Positions 1 through 7,806 of a stretch of DNA of 33,054 nt are shown here, in pieces. Where the stretch lies: NCBI GenBank assembly GCA_038210495.1, contig JBBQWR010000054.1:1-33054 (forward strand), read 5' to 3'. The stretch is from JBBQWR01 sp038210495 (GTDB lineage Bacteria > Planctomycetota > Planctomycetia > Pirellulales > DATAWG01). Position 1 is the stretch's first letter; every line of letters begins with the position of its first letter. Under the pieces are notes generated by a model. That model was not told the DNA's origin, ran no database searches, and saw only the letters and a program-made list of their open reading frames with translations. The position numbers and the translations under genes are program-made.

Positions 1-224
1 GCGGTCAACTGCCCGTCCTTCACCGGCCTCAGTACCAAATGCCAATGATTGGGCATCACGCAATAGGCCAAGATGTCGAGAGGAAATTTGTCATGGGCCT
101 CTTGCAGCACCCGCTCGAAGGCCTCGTAGTCCGCTTCCTTCGGAAACAGCGGCAATCGGGCGACGGCTCGATTAAGCGCGTGATACACAAGACCCTTCGG
201 GGCGTGGCGAGCCGTTCTGGGCAT
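1..224 (-). CDS. REP-associated tyrosine transposase (RAYT/Y1_Tnp), 5' part only
   Basis: The first 74 codons of an IS200/REP-associated transposase read leftward off the window, so the C-terminal part is missing. The translation begins MPRTARHAPKGLVYHALNR and contains the hallmark MPNHWHLVL at residues 57-65; its HWH (60-62) is the HUH metal-binding motif of Y1 nucleases. The catalytic tyrosine should lie further along, outside the window. The family acts on short palindromic REP elements. A REP-like unit lies just upstream of the start (261-289) and an inverted copy lies at 1709-1733, which fits a RAYT and its substrates. The start is the first ATG at 222-224. What is seen is the family motif; activity cannot be judged from a fragment. 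Confidence 0.85.
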   Translation of the reverse strand, partial: MPRTARHAPKGLVYHALNRAVARLPLFPKEADYEAFERVLQEAHDKFPLDILAYCVMPNHWHLVLRPVKDGQLT

Positions 225-260
225 GGCGCCAAGCCTAGCGAGTGCCCGCCCGATCGTCAA

Positions 261-289
261 GAACGAATCGCGTCCCCTTTGTATTATCC
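261..289 (-). repeat. REP-like repeat unit next to the RAYT
   Basis: On the minus strand this reads as an AAAGGGGACGCGATTCGTTC-like unit. It matches the unit at 1709-1733 in opposite orientation with one mismatch in the core. The position upstream of a RAYT gene suggests a REP-type element. Confidence 0.6.
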
Positions 290-332
290 AATCTGCAGTG
301 CTGTTCGTTCCTCGTACCATTTCTGCGCTCAA

Positions 333-1322
333 TCACACGAGGCAAGAATCTACAAATGCCCAGTCAATGTCATCCGGATACGAGAACTGTCCAATCGCCT
401 CTCGCATCATTGGCCATTCCTCTTGCGGCCGGTTGAGCAAGTAGAAGAGAGCCTCATATGCCGCCTTTCGGAGATTTACGTGACTTGAATCATCGCGCAC
501 CAATTGCGCAAAGATTCGAGCGATCCGTGGATCAGATGATTTGCGAAAAAATCGATTGAGCGCCCCGACACAGGCGATTCTTACACCTACGTCATGTTCG
601 TTCATTGACCACTGCTCACATAAGGCAAGTATCTCCGGGGTCGGATCGTAATTACTTGTGAGAACACCAATCGCCGTAGCTCGGACGCTTGGATCGGAAT
701 TGTCGAGCTGTGATTTGGCAAACGCGCGATCGGCACGCATTTTAGTCAATAGCCCCCGGGAGTTCTTTTCTAAAAGCTGTTCGTGCATTGCTTTCGTTGC
801 TGAAAGGGTATCGCGCGCCGTAGTCAATAGATCGACGCTCCTAAGCCACAGACCTGATAGCCTCGTGTCGATTGCTCCTACTTCAATTTGGAATTGCTCG
901 GACATTTTGTCCGCGAGTGAACTCAGCAAGACATTGGCGTCCTTTTTCGTCCGCTCAAGTGTGGCTGCTGCGCGTAGCGCCGTTCCGCGAACGCGGGCTG
1001 ACGTATCATCGAAAATAAGGTCGACAATTGCACAAAGCAAATCGGGGTCATTAGGGCTGAATTCAATTGTTGCCAAAATTGCCGCTAGTCTAACCGATTC
1101 GAGCGATGAAAAGAGAGACGCCTTAAGATCAGTTGCACTCGAAGTATTCCAACGCCTGTCGGAAGACCCAAGTGATCGGATAGCGTTCTCTGAGGAGCGC
1201 TCAAATTCAGCCCAAAGGTCGGCGGATGCCAGCCAATCCGAGCGTGCCTTATCTTGAATGTAACGGAATGGCCGATTTGAGCCCAAGGGTGCATTTGTGC
1301 TTCGTGATCCGGAAGTCGTCAT
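333..1322 (-). CDS. HEAT-like helical-repeat protein, possible immunity protein
   Basis: A 329-residue soluble protein with no signal peptide or membrane segment. It is built of helical repeats with HEAT/PBS-lyase character, for example VRLAAILATIEFS, ARVRGTALRAAATLE, VRATAIGVLTS and VGVRIACVGALNRFF, spread over about residues 75-290. HEAT proteins are protein-binding scaffolds with no catalysis of their own. The start at 1322 has an AAGGGG-like ribosome-binding site a few bases upstream. Directly upstream on the same strand lie the remains of a Hint/RHS-type toxin tail (1593-1691) and a small ORF (1384-1563). Helical-repeat immunity proteins are a known class in polymorphic toxin loci, so an immunity role is inferred from context only. 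A plain scaffold protein is the alternative. Confidence 0.6.
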   Translation of the reverse strand: MTTSGSRSTNAPLGSNRPFRYIQDKARSDWLASADLWAEFERSSENAIRSLGSSDRRWNTSSATDLKASLFSSLESVRLAAILATIEFSPNDPDLLCAIVDLIFDDTSARVRGTALRAAATLERTKKDANVLLSSLADKMSEQFQIEVGAIDTRLSGLWLRSVDLLTTARDTLSATKAMHEQLLEKNSRGLLTKMRADRAFAKSQLDNSDPSVRATAIGVLTSNYDPTPEILALCEQWSMNEHDVGVRIACVGALNRFFRKSSDPRIARIFAQLVRDDSSHVNLRKAAYEALFYLLNRPQEEWPMMREAIGQFSYPDDIDWAFVDSCLV

Positions 1323-1383
1323 TTAAGGCCCCTTCATTCTGATCGCGTCATGGCAAACTTCAAAACCGCCGATTTTCTTTTGC

Positions 1384-1563
1384 CTACCTGCCCGGTAACA
1401 ATAGGTCAATCCAAGTCCAGTTTTCCTGGATCAATTTCTGATTCTCTGCGATACCGATCGCAAGATTGGAAAGTCGCTCCGCCATGAATTCGTTCCAACC
1501 CTGGGCTTCAACGGCGAAGATATCCTGCGGCGGCGATTGGGCGCTGAGCTGCCTTTGCAACAT
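1384..1563 (-). CDS. small hypothetical protein, possible toxin-cassette remnant
   Basis: A 59-residue frame starting MLQRQLSAQSPPQDIF and ending WTWIDLLLPGR. It is Gln/Glu/Asn-rich, apparently helical, and has a natural-looking composition. The open frame extends upstream to about 1644 without a start (reading ASNQAYQQILNASENITIQQ), which overlaps the Hint-like tail in a different frame. This suggests a frameshifted C-terminal part of a larger protein rather than a stand-alone gene. It precedes the HEAT-repeat gene on the same strand. No family recognised. Confidence 0.3.
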   Translation of the reverse strand: MLQRQLSAQSPPQDIFAVEAQGWNEFMAERLSNLAIGIAENQKLIQENWTWIDLLLPGR

Positions 1564-1592
1564 CTGCTGGATAGTGATGTTCTCGCTTGCGT

Positions 1593-1691
1593 TTAATATT
1601 TGCTGGTACGCTTGATTGCTTGCTGGCCAGCAGTAAGGGAATTGTTATGAACAAGAATCTGATGAGTACCGACCGCGTAGCATCGCAATTC
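1593..1691 (-). pseudogene. remnant of a Hint/RHS polymorphic toxin tail
   Basis: The frame reads SELRCYAVGTHQILVHNN, then SLTAGQQAIKRTSKY and stop. The pattern Y-x-V-G-x-x-x-I-L-V-H-N-N is typical of the end of the pretoxin Hint domain, where variable toxin modules begin. Everything upstream is replaced by the tandem repeat at 1692-1733, so only about 33 codons survive and the gene is dead. The toxin module that should follow VHNN is broken by a frame change. The identification rests on one motif. Confidence 0.45.
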
Positions 1692-1733
1692 GGACAATAA
1701 AAGGGGACAATAAAAGGGGACGCGACTCGTTTC
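1692..1733 (+). repeat. tandem GGACAATAAAAG repeat plus REP-like unit
   Basis: Two perfect copies of the 12-mer GGACAATAAAAG (1692-1703 and 1705-1716) run into AAAAGGGGACGCGACTCG. The last part is the inverse of the unit at 261-289. The element abuts a truncated toxin tail on one side and a truncated sigma factor on the other, so it marks a recombination or insertion scar. Confidence 0.7.
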
Positions 1734-1744
1734 ATGGCGTTGCC

Positions 1745-2263
1745 TTGGACGGCGGCGATTTCTTCGGGGCGTCCTCTAGCGCGAAGCGTTGCTTCCAGAC
1801 CCAAACGTTTGGCGATCGATCGCAAGAAACACTTCTGGCCGCATATCGCGGCTTGGCTAATTTCGACGGCGCGGCGCAATTGATCACATGGCTGCACCGC
1901 ATCGCGGTTAACTCGGCCCGGATGCGAGTCCGCTGGAACGCACGCCGCCCTGATCGATCGATCGAGTCGTTGTTGCCCACCTTCGATCGCACCGGACATC
2001 GCGAAAATTCTGGACCGGCTTGGCAGTTGACGGCCGACGAGATCGCCAGCAGCCGGGAAATGCGCGAGTTGGTTCGCCAGGCGATCGACCGATTGCCGGA
2101 AAACTATCGCATCGTGCTCGTGTTACACGACATCGAGCAATTCGAAACGGCCGAGGTGGCTCAGTCGCTCGGAATCGAACCCGGCGCCGTGAAGACTCGC
2201 CTCCATCGAGCGAGGCAGGCGCTCCGCACGCTGCTCGATCTACATTTCGCAACGGACCGCTAG
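1745..2263 (+). pseudogene. N-terminally truncated ECF sigma-70 family factor
   Basis: From about residue 27 the frame reads as an ECF sigma factor. The end of region 2 is visible (DRSQETLLAAYRGLANFDG, then LITWLHRIAVNSARMRVRW), followed by a linker and an intact region 4: LPENYRIVLVLHDIEQFETA, then VAQSLGIEPGAVKTRLHRAR with its helix-turn-helix. The N-terminal half of region 2, including the DAED-type core-binding helix, is absent. The frame opens only at a TTG (1745) with unrelated residues in front and no good ribosome-binding site. A tandem repeat ends 12 bases upstream. A broken remnant is therefore more likely than a functional gene. No anti-sigma gene is adjacent. Confidence 0.65.
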
Positions 2264-2299
2264 CCAATCGCGGCAATTGGAGATCTACCCTCTGCCAAC

Positions 2300-2341
2300 A
2301 AAAAAAAGCCCGCGGCCGGCCGCATCGACCGTCCGCGGGCT
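2300..2341 (-). terminator. intrinsic terminator of the helix-hairpin-helix gene
   Basis: On the minus strand AGCCCGCGG and CCGCGGGCT form a 9-bp GC-rich stem (2307-2315 with 2333-2341), followed by eight T residues (2300-2307). It starts 13 bases after the stop of the gene ending at 2354. The plus strand has no T tract, so it works leftward. Confidence 0.9.
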
Positions 2342-2353
2342 GATCGGATTGAA

Positions 2354-3151
2354 CTACGGCGCCTTGGTGGCCGTTTCGTTCTTGGCCTTCTTATAGCCGG
2401 CCTTGATTGCGTCGGCCTCGGTCATGAACTCGCCCTTGACGGTCTTGCCGTACCAGTGACTTCCTTCCAGGTGATAGACTTTGGTCTCGCCGTTGACCCA
2501 GACCATGCCTTTGACCGGCGGCGTCTTGGCGTCTACAGTCGTCGTCGCTTTCACCGAGCCCACGGTGACATGCGGAGCGATCTTAGTGATAGTGGCTTTA
2601 GGGACACCAGCCTTGGCCAAATCGTCGACGGTCTTGTAGGGGCGGCCGGCAATGATCTTCCTTGCGTAGGCGTCGCCGATGCCGTCGATCATCTTGAGAT
2701 CGGCTTCAGGGGCCGTGTTGAGATCGGGTTTTTCGACGGCGGCGGCCGGCGTGCCAGTGGTCGGGATCCTGTCGATTGGCTTAATCGGGGTTTTGTCGAG
2801 CGGCTTGACGGGCGTTTTATTAATCGGGGCGGTTGTGACCGATGTCTTGACCGTGACGAGCCCCTTGATCTTGTCGAACGTGACGCCGCTGACGCCGGCC
2901 TTTACGAGATCGTCGACAGTTTTATAGGGGCGACCGGCGATGATCTTCTTCGCCGTCGAGGCGCCGACGCCCGGCAGTGTTTCCAGGTCGGCTTGAGTGG
3001 CCGCGTTCAAATCGATCTTCGCCGCGGCCGGCGCGGTCGCGGGCGCGAGAGGCGCTTTCGGGTCGACCTTTTGAGCGTTCGCTGGTTGGCCGGCGATGGA
3101 CAATCCGATCGCGGCACAGGCAATCCAACCAAATTTTTGCACGGTGTTCAT
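2354..3151 (-). CDS. secreted ComEA-like protein with two helix-hairpin-helix domains
   Basis: A 265-residue exported protein. The start is placed at ATG 3149-3151 because it gives a clean Sec signal peptide (MNTVQKFGWIACAAIGLSIA, cleavage near ANA-Q) with a GGAG site about 9 bases upstream; a longer frame to 3217 adds unlikely residues. Two ComEA-type HhH domains follow: KIDLNAATQADLETLPGVG and PDLNTAPEADLKMIDGIG, each continuing into the identical KKIIAGRPYKTVDDL-type core. They are separated by a Pro/Thr-rich linker with KTPVKPLDKTPIKPIDR repeats. The C-terminus has a YHLEGSHWYGKTVKGEFMTE module ending in EADAIKAGYKKAK, found in many exported proteins. HhH pairs bind DNA without sequence preference; a role in surface DNA binding or uptake is inferred. 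Confidence 0.85.
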   Translation of the reverse strand: MNTVQKFGWIACAAIGLSIAGQPANAQKVDPKAPLAPATAPAAAKIDLNAATQADLETLPGVGASTAKKIIAGRPYKTVDDLVKAGVSGVTFDKIKGLVTVKTSVTTAPINKTPVKPLDKTPIKPIDRIPTTGTPAAAVEKPDLNTAPEADLKMIDGIGDAYARKIIAGRPYKTVDDLAKAGVPKATITKIAPHVTVGSVKATTTVDAKTPPVKGMVWVNGETKVYHLEGSHWYGKTVKGEFMTEADAIKAGYKKAKNETATKAP

Positions 3152-3837
3152 ACAGATAGCTCCGAAAACTTTATTAACGCCGAGTGAGTATGCCGTTCTA
3201 CGTTGAACGGCGAACACCAGGCTGATTCGCTAGGATTGGATGGGCGCCGATCGTGGCGCAATGCAAGCACACTCAGTTCTTGCCTCTCGAAATGCCGAAG
3301 TCAAGCAATTTCGAGGGGATTCGATCGCGAAACTCCCAAAAAGGCGAGAATCCGAAAAAGCCACCGGAGGCAATGCGTTGCGGCCGTTTTTGGCTGGCAG
3401 TGTTTCGGGGCTTTGCGATTGAGTTTCACGGTGCTTCCGAGCGGCTGGCGCCTTGGAGAACCGGACAGTCCCCAGTTTTGCTCCGCGGACTCCCTAAAAT
3501 GGGGACAGTCCCCGGCGGTTTGGTGAGCAGTTCTAATAGTAATCGCTGGCACGAGGGAAAAAGTCGATCGCGGTCGCTCAAAGCCGATCCGCCGATCCTG
3601 GATCGCGATTTGCTCGCTTCCCAAGCCGTTTCTAAAGTCTTATATTACGACCATGTAGGTTGTCTCGCCGGTCGTGCGCCGCGGCCTGGATTGGCCCGCC
3701 AATTGGCAGGCCGCCATTTTGGGTCACGGGCGATGCGCCGCTGGCTGAAAGGCACTTCGCTGGGCAACCGTTCATCGCACATCGATCGCCGGCGCCGATT
3801 AAGGGGCGCGGCCGTCTCACCATCAACACTGTTCGAC
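3152..3837. other. long intergenic region with a dispersed repeat
   Basis: About 690 bases separate two divergent genes. Frames that run through here in the plus direction have no signs of being coding until ATG 3838. The region holds a GGACAGTCCCC-containing repeat (3463-3536) and presumably both promoters, but no convincing -35/-10 pair was picked out. Confidence 0.5.
3463..3536 (+). repeat. GGGGACAGTCCCC dispersed repeat
   Basis: Contains the perfect palindrome GGGGACAGTCCCC (3501-3513) followed by GGCGGTTTGGTGAGCAGTTC. A near-identical unit is at 8938-8973 and an inverted relative at 8570-8640. A half copy (GGACAGTCCCC) is at 3463-3473. Confidence 0.75.
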
Positions 3838-5361
3838 ATGAGCGATCCAAAACCGAGCGACCACTGGAATTTTTTGGCGGATCAATTGGGCGCCCAACCG
3901 ACGCCGGAGTCCGCAAAACCGCCGGCGCCGCCCGCCGTCAAGCCGCCGCCACCCGCGCCTCCGCGAGCGGCGGCGCCCAAGCCCAAGCCGCCCGCCTCAT
4001 CGAATTGGGCTGAGCTAGCCGGTTCGCTGGGGATTGAAGTTCCTCCCGAGCCGCCTCCCGCAACTACCTCCGTCCCGAAACCGTCTACGCCGCCGCTCAC
4101 GCCTCCTCATGTAAAAGCGTCGGGCGAGCCGCCGGTCGACACGAATGCTGGGAACCAGCGCGGCGGACGACCGCAACAGCCCCGCCAGCGAGATTCACAG
4201 CCGCGAGATTCACAGCCGCGGGATTCTCAATCGCGAGACTCGCAGCAGCAACGGGAACAGCAGCGACCAGCCCAGCCAGAACGGTCGGGGCGGCGAGATC
4301 GTTCGGATCGCACAGACCAAGCCCGCGGCGGCGATCGAGGTCGACGTCCTCCACGACGCGACGAGGGACCGGCTCGCGATGCACGGCGATCCCAACCGCC
4401 ATCGCCCACCCGACCACCGAGCGACAAACTTGAGCGCTTCGATGTCAACGACGAATCGAGCGAGATGGATGATTTGATTCGCCCGGAGATGTACGACGAA
4501 CTCGAACTCGATATTGAAGTTAGCCGAGAATCTCATCGAGACGACGAAGAATTGTCCATCGACGATGATCGAGACGACGGCGGCCTGGGAGACTCGCAAG
4601 CCGGCGGCGAAACAACCGAATCGGAAGAAGTCGAGCGAACGGCAAGCAAGCGCCGACGACGTCGACGGGGCGGCCGACGTAGCGGACGTTCGAAGTCTGG
4701 CGCGCCTGGCGACGGCGATACCTCCCAGCGGTCGCCGACTCCGATCGAGGACGAAGTTTCCGATCGCGCAAAAAGTGGCGGCTTTGACGATGATGACGCC
4801 AGCGACATGGCCGACGACGAATCGCTGGACGATGAAACCTCGAGCTCAGCGGGCAGCGAAAAAGAATCGGCGGCCGATAGCGAAGAGCGGCCGCGCCGCA
4901 GACGTCGGCGTGGCGGACGGCGTGGCGGCAAGAAAAGCACCGACCCCGCCCGCGCGGAGTCGCCCAACGTCGAACGGTTGGATTCGGATCCCGACGATGC
5001 CCTCATCGACCGCGCCGATATCGATGACGGCGTCGAGGGAGCGGACGAAGAAGTCGCCGATCTGCGATCGCAATATCGCGAAGACGAAGAAAAGCCGCGT
5101 CGCCCTGCGCGGCAACGCGTCGAGCGCAATGAAACTCCCACCGACGACCACGCTGAAGACCACGCCGACGATCTCGACGATCGGCATTCCGACGACGACG
5201 CGGACGACGCCGGCCACGACGCCAAGCACGCCATTCCGACTTGGCAAGAAGTCATCGGCCTGATCGTCGACGGCAACATGGAAGCCCGCAGCCGCGCTCC
5301 CCGGGGGGGTGGCAACGGCTACCGTGGCCGATCGTCGGGCGGCAGAGGCGGGCGGCGGTAA
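3838..5361 (+). CDS. large disordered protein with acidic and arginine-rich tracts and RGG tail
   Basis: A 507-residue protein of strikingly low complexity. ATG 3838 is preferred because the two motifs W-x-x-L-A-x-x-L-G (W10-G18 and W57-G65) begin right after it. The order is: Pro-rich linker; a run of RDSQP repeats; an Arg/Gln-rich stretch; acidic blocks rich in D/E/S; two basic tracts with RRRRRRGGRR; more acidic blocks; a conserved-looking segment TWQEVIGLIVDGNMEARSR (about 468-486); and an RGG/GRGGRR tail. No enzyme domain is seen. Basic RRRR/RGG tracts and acidic linkers resemble those in RNA-binding or degradosome-scaffold proteins, so an RNA-associated role is an inference. The function is unknown. 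The sugar-isomerase gene downstream starts 124 bases later on the same strand. Confidence 0.75.
   Translation: MSDPKPSDHWNFLADQLGAQPTPESAKPPAPPAVKPPPPAPPRAAAPKPKPPASSNWAELAGSLGIEVPPEPPPATTSVPKPSTPPLTPPHVKASGEPPVDTNAGNQRGGRPQQPRQRDSQPRDSQPRDSQSRDSQQQREQQRPAQPERSGRRDRSDRTDQARGGDRGRRPPRRDEGPARDARRSQPPSPTRPPSDKLERFDVNDESSEMDDLIRPEMYDELELDIEVSRESHRDDEELSIDDDRDDGGLGDSQAGGETTESEEVERTASKRRRRRRGGRRSGRSKSGAPGDGDTSQRSPTPIEDEVSDRAKSGGFDDDDASDMADDESLDDETSSSAGSEKESAADSEERPRRRRRRGGRRGGKKSTDPARAESPNVERLDSDPDDALIDRADIDDGVEGADEEVADLRSQYREDEEKPRRPARQRVERNETPTDDHAEDHADDLDDRHSDDDADDAGHDAKHAIPTWQEVIGLIVDGNMEARSRAPRGGGNGYRGRSSGGRGGRR
4188..4247 (+). repeat. four 15-bp in-frame repeat units
   Basis: Four 15-bp units of the type GCGAGATTCACAGCC (starts 4188, 4203, 4218, 4233) encode R-D-S-Q-x pentapeptides inside the disordered protein. 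The first two are identical and the later two have diverged. This is internal slippage, not a CRISPR: there are no spacers. Confidence 0.85.
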
Positions 5362-5485
5362 ACTGTCAGGGAGTGTGATTGGCAAATCGTCGGGGTTCAG
5401 GGGGGCGGTCGCTGCTTTGTCTTTTACGGCCGGGGCGACACAATCCGACCGCATTTACCATTCGCACTAAGACGCGGCGCACACG

Positions 5486-6331
5486 ATGGAAAAATGGCCG
5501 ATCGGTGTATTCGCCAGTGTCGATGCGGGACTTGGCGTTCAGCTTGAGGTCGCCCAGCAACTGCGCGTGCCGACGATTCAGTTGCACGCGCCTCATGCGG
5601 CGTCGCGCACCGAGGAACTCGCAAACAAGTTCTTGGATCGACTCGCCTCCTTGGACATTCGTTTGACGGCCGTGTTCGGTGGTTTCGATGGCGAAAGCTA
5701 TGCCGATATCCCCACGGTCGTCCGGACCGTGGGTTTGGTTCCGCCGGCCACTCGCGATGCTCGGCTGACGGAAATGAAGCAGATCGCCGACTTTGCGCGG
5801 CTGCTGAACGTCGATGTCGTCGCGCTTCACCTAGGCTTCGTGCCCCACGACCGTTCGGCGCCCCTGTATGGCCAAATACTTTCCGTGACTCGCCAGCTTT
5901 GCGATCGTTGCCGCCAAAATGGCCAGGCGCTGCATTTGGAGACCGGCCAGGAAACGGCCGTAGCGCTCGTGGCTTTTATCGGCGACGTCGAGCGCGACAA
6001 CCTGTTCGTCAATTTCGATCCGGCCAACATGATCATGTACGGCTCGGGTGAACCGATCGAAGCCCTGCGCACGATCGGCCGCTACGTTCGCAGCGTTCAT
6101 TGCAAGGACGCAACTTGGTCGGATAAGCCAGGCGTCGAGTGGGGACGCGAGGCGCCGCTTGGCGAAGGCGCCGTCGGCTTTGAGCCGTTCTTGCGCACGC
6201 TCGACGAAATCGGCTACAGCGGCCCGCTGACGATCGAGCGAGAGATTCCTCAAGATCCAATTCGTCAGAAAGCTGAAATTGGTCGGGCCGTTCGGTTGCT
6301 CTCGGACCTCAAAAGCAAGCTGTCCCAGTAG
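5486..6331 (+). CDS. sugar phosphate isomerase/epimerase (TIM-barrel, AP endonuclease 2 fold)
   Basis: A 281-residue cytosolic protein of the xylose-isomerase-like TIM-barrel superfamily. Visible family features are IQLHAPH near residue 31, the strand DVVALHLGFVPHD (about 109-121), the metal-site strand LHLETGQE (about 149), NLFVNFDPANMIMYG (about 171-185), VRSVHCKDATW (about 198-208) and the final GPLTIERE (about 252-259). Acidic and His residues on these strands normally hold a divalent metal for keto-aldose isomerisation or epimerisation. The exact substrate cannot be read from sequence. There is no signal peptide. It stands alone between the disordered protein and a convergent lipoprotein gene. 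Confidence 0.85.
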   Translation: MEKWPIGVFASVDAGLGVQLEVAQQLRVPTIQLHAPHAASRTEELANKFLDRLASLDIRLTAVFGGFDGESYADIPTVVRTVGLVPPATRDARLTEMKQIADFARLLNVDVVALHLGFVPHDRSAPLYGQILSVTRQLCDRCRQNGQALHLETGQETAVALVAFIGDVERDNLFVNFDPANMIMYGSGEPIEALRTIGRYVRSVHCKDATWSDKPGVEWGREAPLGEGAVGFEPFLRTLDEIGYSGPLTIEREIPQDPIRQKAEIGRAVRLLSDLKSKLSQ

Positions 6332-6343
6332 GCGGCGCGGTCG

Positions 6344-7120
6344 TCACGGCGGCGCAAAACCGGGCGGCGCCGCGAGCACCGGCACGACGCACGCACTCAA
6401 TCGAGCTTGCATCTTGGCCAGCATGACTTGCTCCAAATCGATCTCGCGCCCCTCGGGGATCCAACCGCCGGCCCGTGGTCCGGGACGATTCACCGCGCCC
6501 GGCGATTGAGCGAGTGAAGGCAGTACGTCCGGTTGCACGCGATCCTGGCCATTCACCTTGTCGAACACCGCGGCGCCCGTCGTAGCCATCAGCGGTCGCG
6601 GCAAATCTTCTAACTCCCGGAGCACGACCACTTCAACCAAATAGCTGGCCTGCTCCGGTATCACGCGCACATAGCAGCGGCGCCGCTTCGATTGCAGCGT
6701 GCTCCGCAGCCGATCGTCGAACGTGACCGAATCGCCATGCCACGGTTCCAAAAGCGTCGCGGCAATCAACGGGTAGGTATCGATGCGGCCCTCGGTCAAC
6801 AGGTCGCCAGCCATCCGCACTCGTTCTTCGTGCTCGATCCTGAAATACTGCTCGATCACGGCGACCAATTGATCCCAAGCAAAATCGCGATCGGCCACGG
6901 GCAGTCGCAGAGGGTTGGCAAGCAACGTCGAAGGGGCGCCTGGACCCAGCGGCGGAGCATATTGCATGAGCACCGGAGCGGGGGCAGGCTCGGCCTGTTG
7001 AATCAGGGGCGAACCCATATTGGGCATCGGCGGCAGCGCGGGGGCCGGCCGTAAAGGCGCACACCCGCCCATCATTCCGATCGCAAGCGCGATGATTGGC
7101 CAATGACGCATAAGGGGCAC
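6344..7120 (-). CDS. predicted lipoprotein, unknown function
   Basis: A 258-residue exported protein. The N-terminus MPLMRHWPIIALAIGMMGGC is a lipoprotein signal with a lipobox ending at Cys20. A Pro/Ala-rich spacer follows (about 21-70). The folded part (about 78-180) includes DRDFAWDQLVAVIEQYFRIE and YVRVIPEQASYLVEVVVLRE, followed by a proline-rich tail. The pattern, a membrane-tethered alpha/beta domain with a helical start, is common among planctomycete conserved hypotheticals. No named family is recognised. It converges on the isomerase gene with a 12-base gap. The second Met (7111) is an equally possible start. Confidence 0.7.
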   Translation of the reverse strand: MPLMRHWPIIALAIGMMGGCAPLRPAPALPPMPNMGSPLIQQAEPAPAPVLMQYAPPLGPGAPSTLLANPLRLPVADRDFAWDQLVAVIEQYFRIEHEERVRMAGDLLTEGRIDTYPLIAATLLEPWHGDSVTFDDRLRSTLQSKRRRCYVRVIPEQASYLVEVVVLRELEDLPRPLMATTGAAVFDKVNGQDRVQPDVLPSLAQSPGAVNRPGPRAGGWIPEGREIDLEQVMLAKMQARLSACVVPVLAAPPGFAPP

Positions 7121-7259
7121 TGCCGAGGAAAATGCTCGATCGTCGCACAGTTTTCGGGCGGTAGTGTCCCGAAAACTCGATTTTGTCGCAAGGCAAGATG
7201 GGGTGGCATTCCAGGAAGCTTCTTTCTTGATGGCTGCCGAACGAATTGGCTTATCGGAG

Positions 7260-7553
7260 TCATAGCCCTGTGGTGAAGAATTCCGACGCCTTGGAACGGC
7301 GGAAATCGCAGATCACGACTAGAATCATCATGGCCAGTGTGACGCCCGAGCCGAGCCAATACATGGGCTGGAGCGCCAAGCTGGCGATTGTCGCCGCGCC
7401 CATCAGCAGCAGACTCAAGAAGAAGAGGCGCTGACAGAGAGTTTGGTGGACCGACCCCTCGCTGATTCGAGCCAGCCAAGCGCTGGCGATGCCCCAGATT
7501 TGTAACGTGCTAAGTACCCACAGTCCCGCCGACGCATCGAGATTGAACGACAT
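7260..7553 (-). CDS. small integral membrane protein
   Basis: A 97-residue protein starting MSFNLDASAGLWVLSTLQIW at 7553, chosen for its GGAG site seven bases upstream. About three hydrophobic segments are visible: GLWVLSTLQIWGIASAWLA, then LFFLSLLLMGAATIASLAL, and WLGSGVTLAMMILVVICDF. The C-terminus is short and basic. It is the third gene of a minus-strand group starting at 8394. Function unknown. Confidence 0.65.
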   Translation of the reverse strand: MSFNLDASAGLWVLSTLQIWGIASAWLARISEGSVHQTLCQRLFFLSLLLMGAATIASLALQPMYWLGSGVTLAMMILVVICDFRRSKASEFFTTGL

Positions 7554-7584
7554 TTCGCGCTCCAGATTCCCTTCTGAGCAATTT

Positions 7585-7806
7585 TCAAATCGACTCCCGC
7601 GGCGCGACATCCTGCCGCATCACGGTGGGCCGGGGCAATAGCGATTCTCGTGCCCCCGTGCCGATCGATTGCCGCCGAGAGACTGCTAGCAGGTGGGCCA
7701 ACGCCTTGTAGTAGCGATGGTTAGAAAAATAATTGCATGCGAAAAAGTCGTCCTCCGTGTCGGCAAATCGATCGGATAGCTGTAGATATTTTTGAAAATT
7801 CTTCAA
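7585..7806 (-). CDS. small hypothetical protein with a TTG start
   Basis: A 73-residue frame starting TTG immediately after the TAA of the upstream gene (zero-base gap), reading LKNFQKYLQLSDRFADTEDD, then FFACNYFSNHRYYKALAHLL. The composition of the first 45 residues looks like a real protein; the last part is less convincing. Adjacent stop and start codons suggest translational coupling. There is no ATG alternative. An untranslated gap is the other possibility. Confidence 0.4.
   Translation of the reverse strand: MKNFQKYLQLSDRFADTEDDFFACNYFSNHRYYKALAHLLAVSRRQSIGTGARESLLPRPTVMRQDVAPRESI

Noticed and set aside
1508..1999. Minus-strand frame of 163 codons over the sigma remnant
   Set aside because: Runs across a repeat and opposite the sigma region 2 code; no family features.
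2456..3187. Plus-strand frame of 243 codons opposite the helix-hairpin-helix gene
   Set aside because: The minus strand has a signal peptide, two HhH domains and a terminator; the plus frame is a shadow.
3253..3837. N-terminal extension of the disordered protein
   Set aside because: It reads through a dispersed repeat and has no conserved features; ATG 3838 begins the motif-bearing sequence.
4188..4247. Short regularly spaced repeats as a CRISPR array
   Set aside because: 15-bp units in direct contact with no spacers, in frame inside a gene.
4533..5315. Minus-strand Ser/Arg-rich frame in the disordered protein
   Set aside because: Shadow of a low-complexity acidic/basic gene; no start signals. 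The plus-strand frame is favoured by the WxxLAxxLG pair and RGG tail, although low complexity makes this less certain than for other genes.
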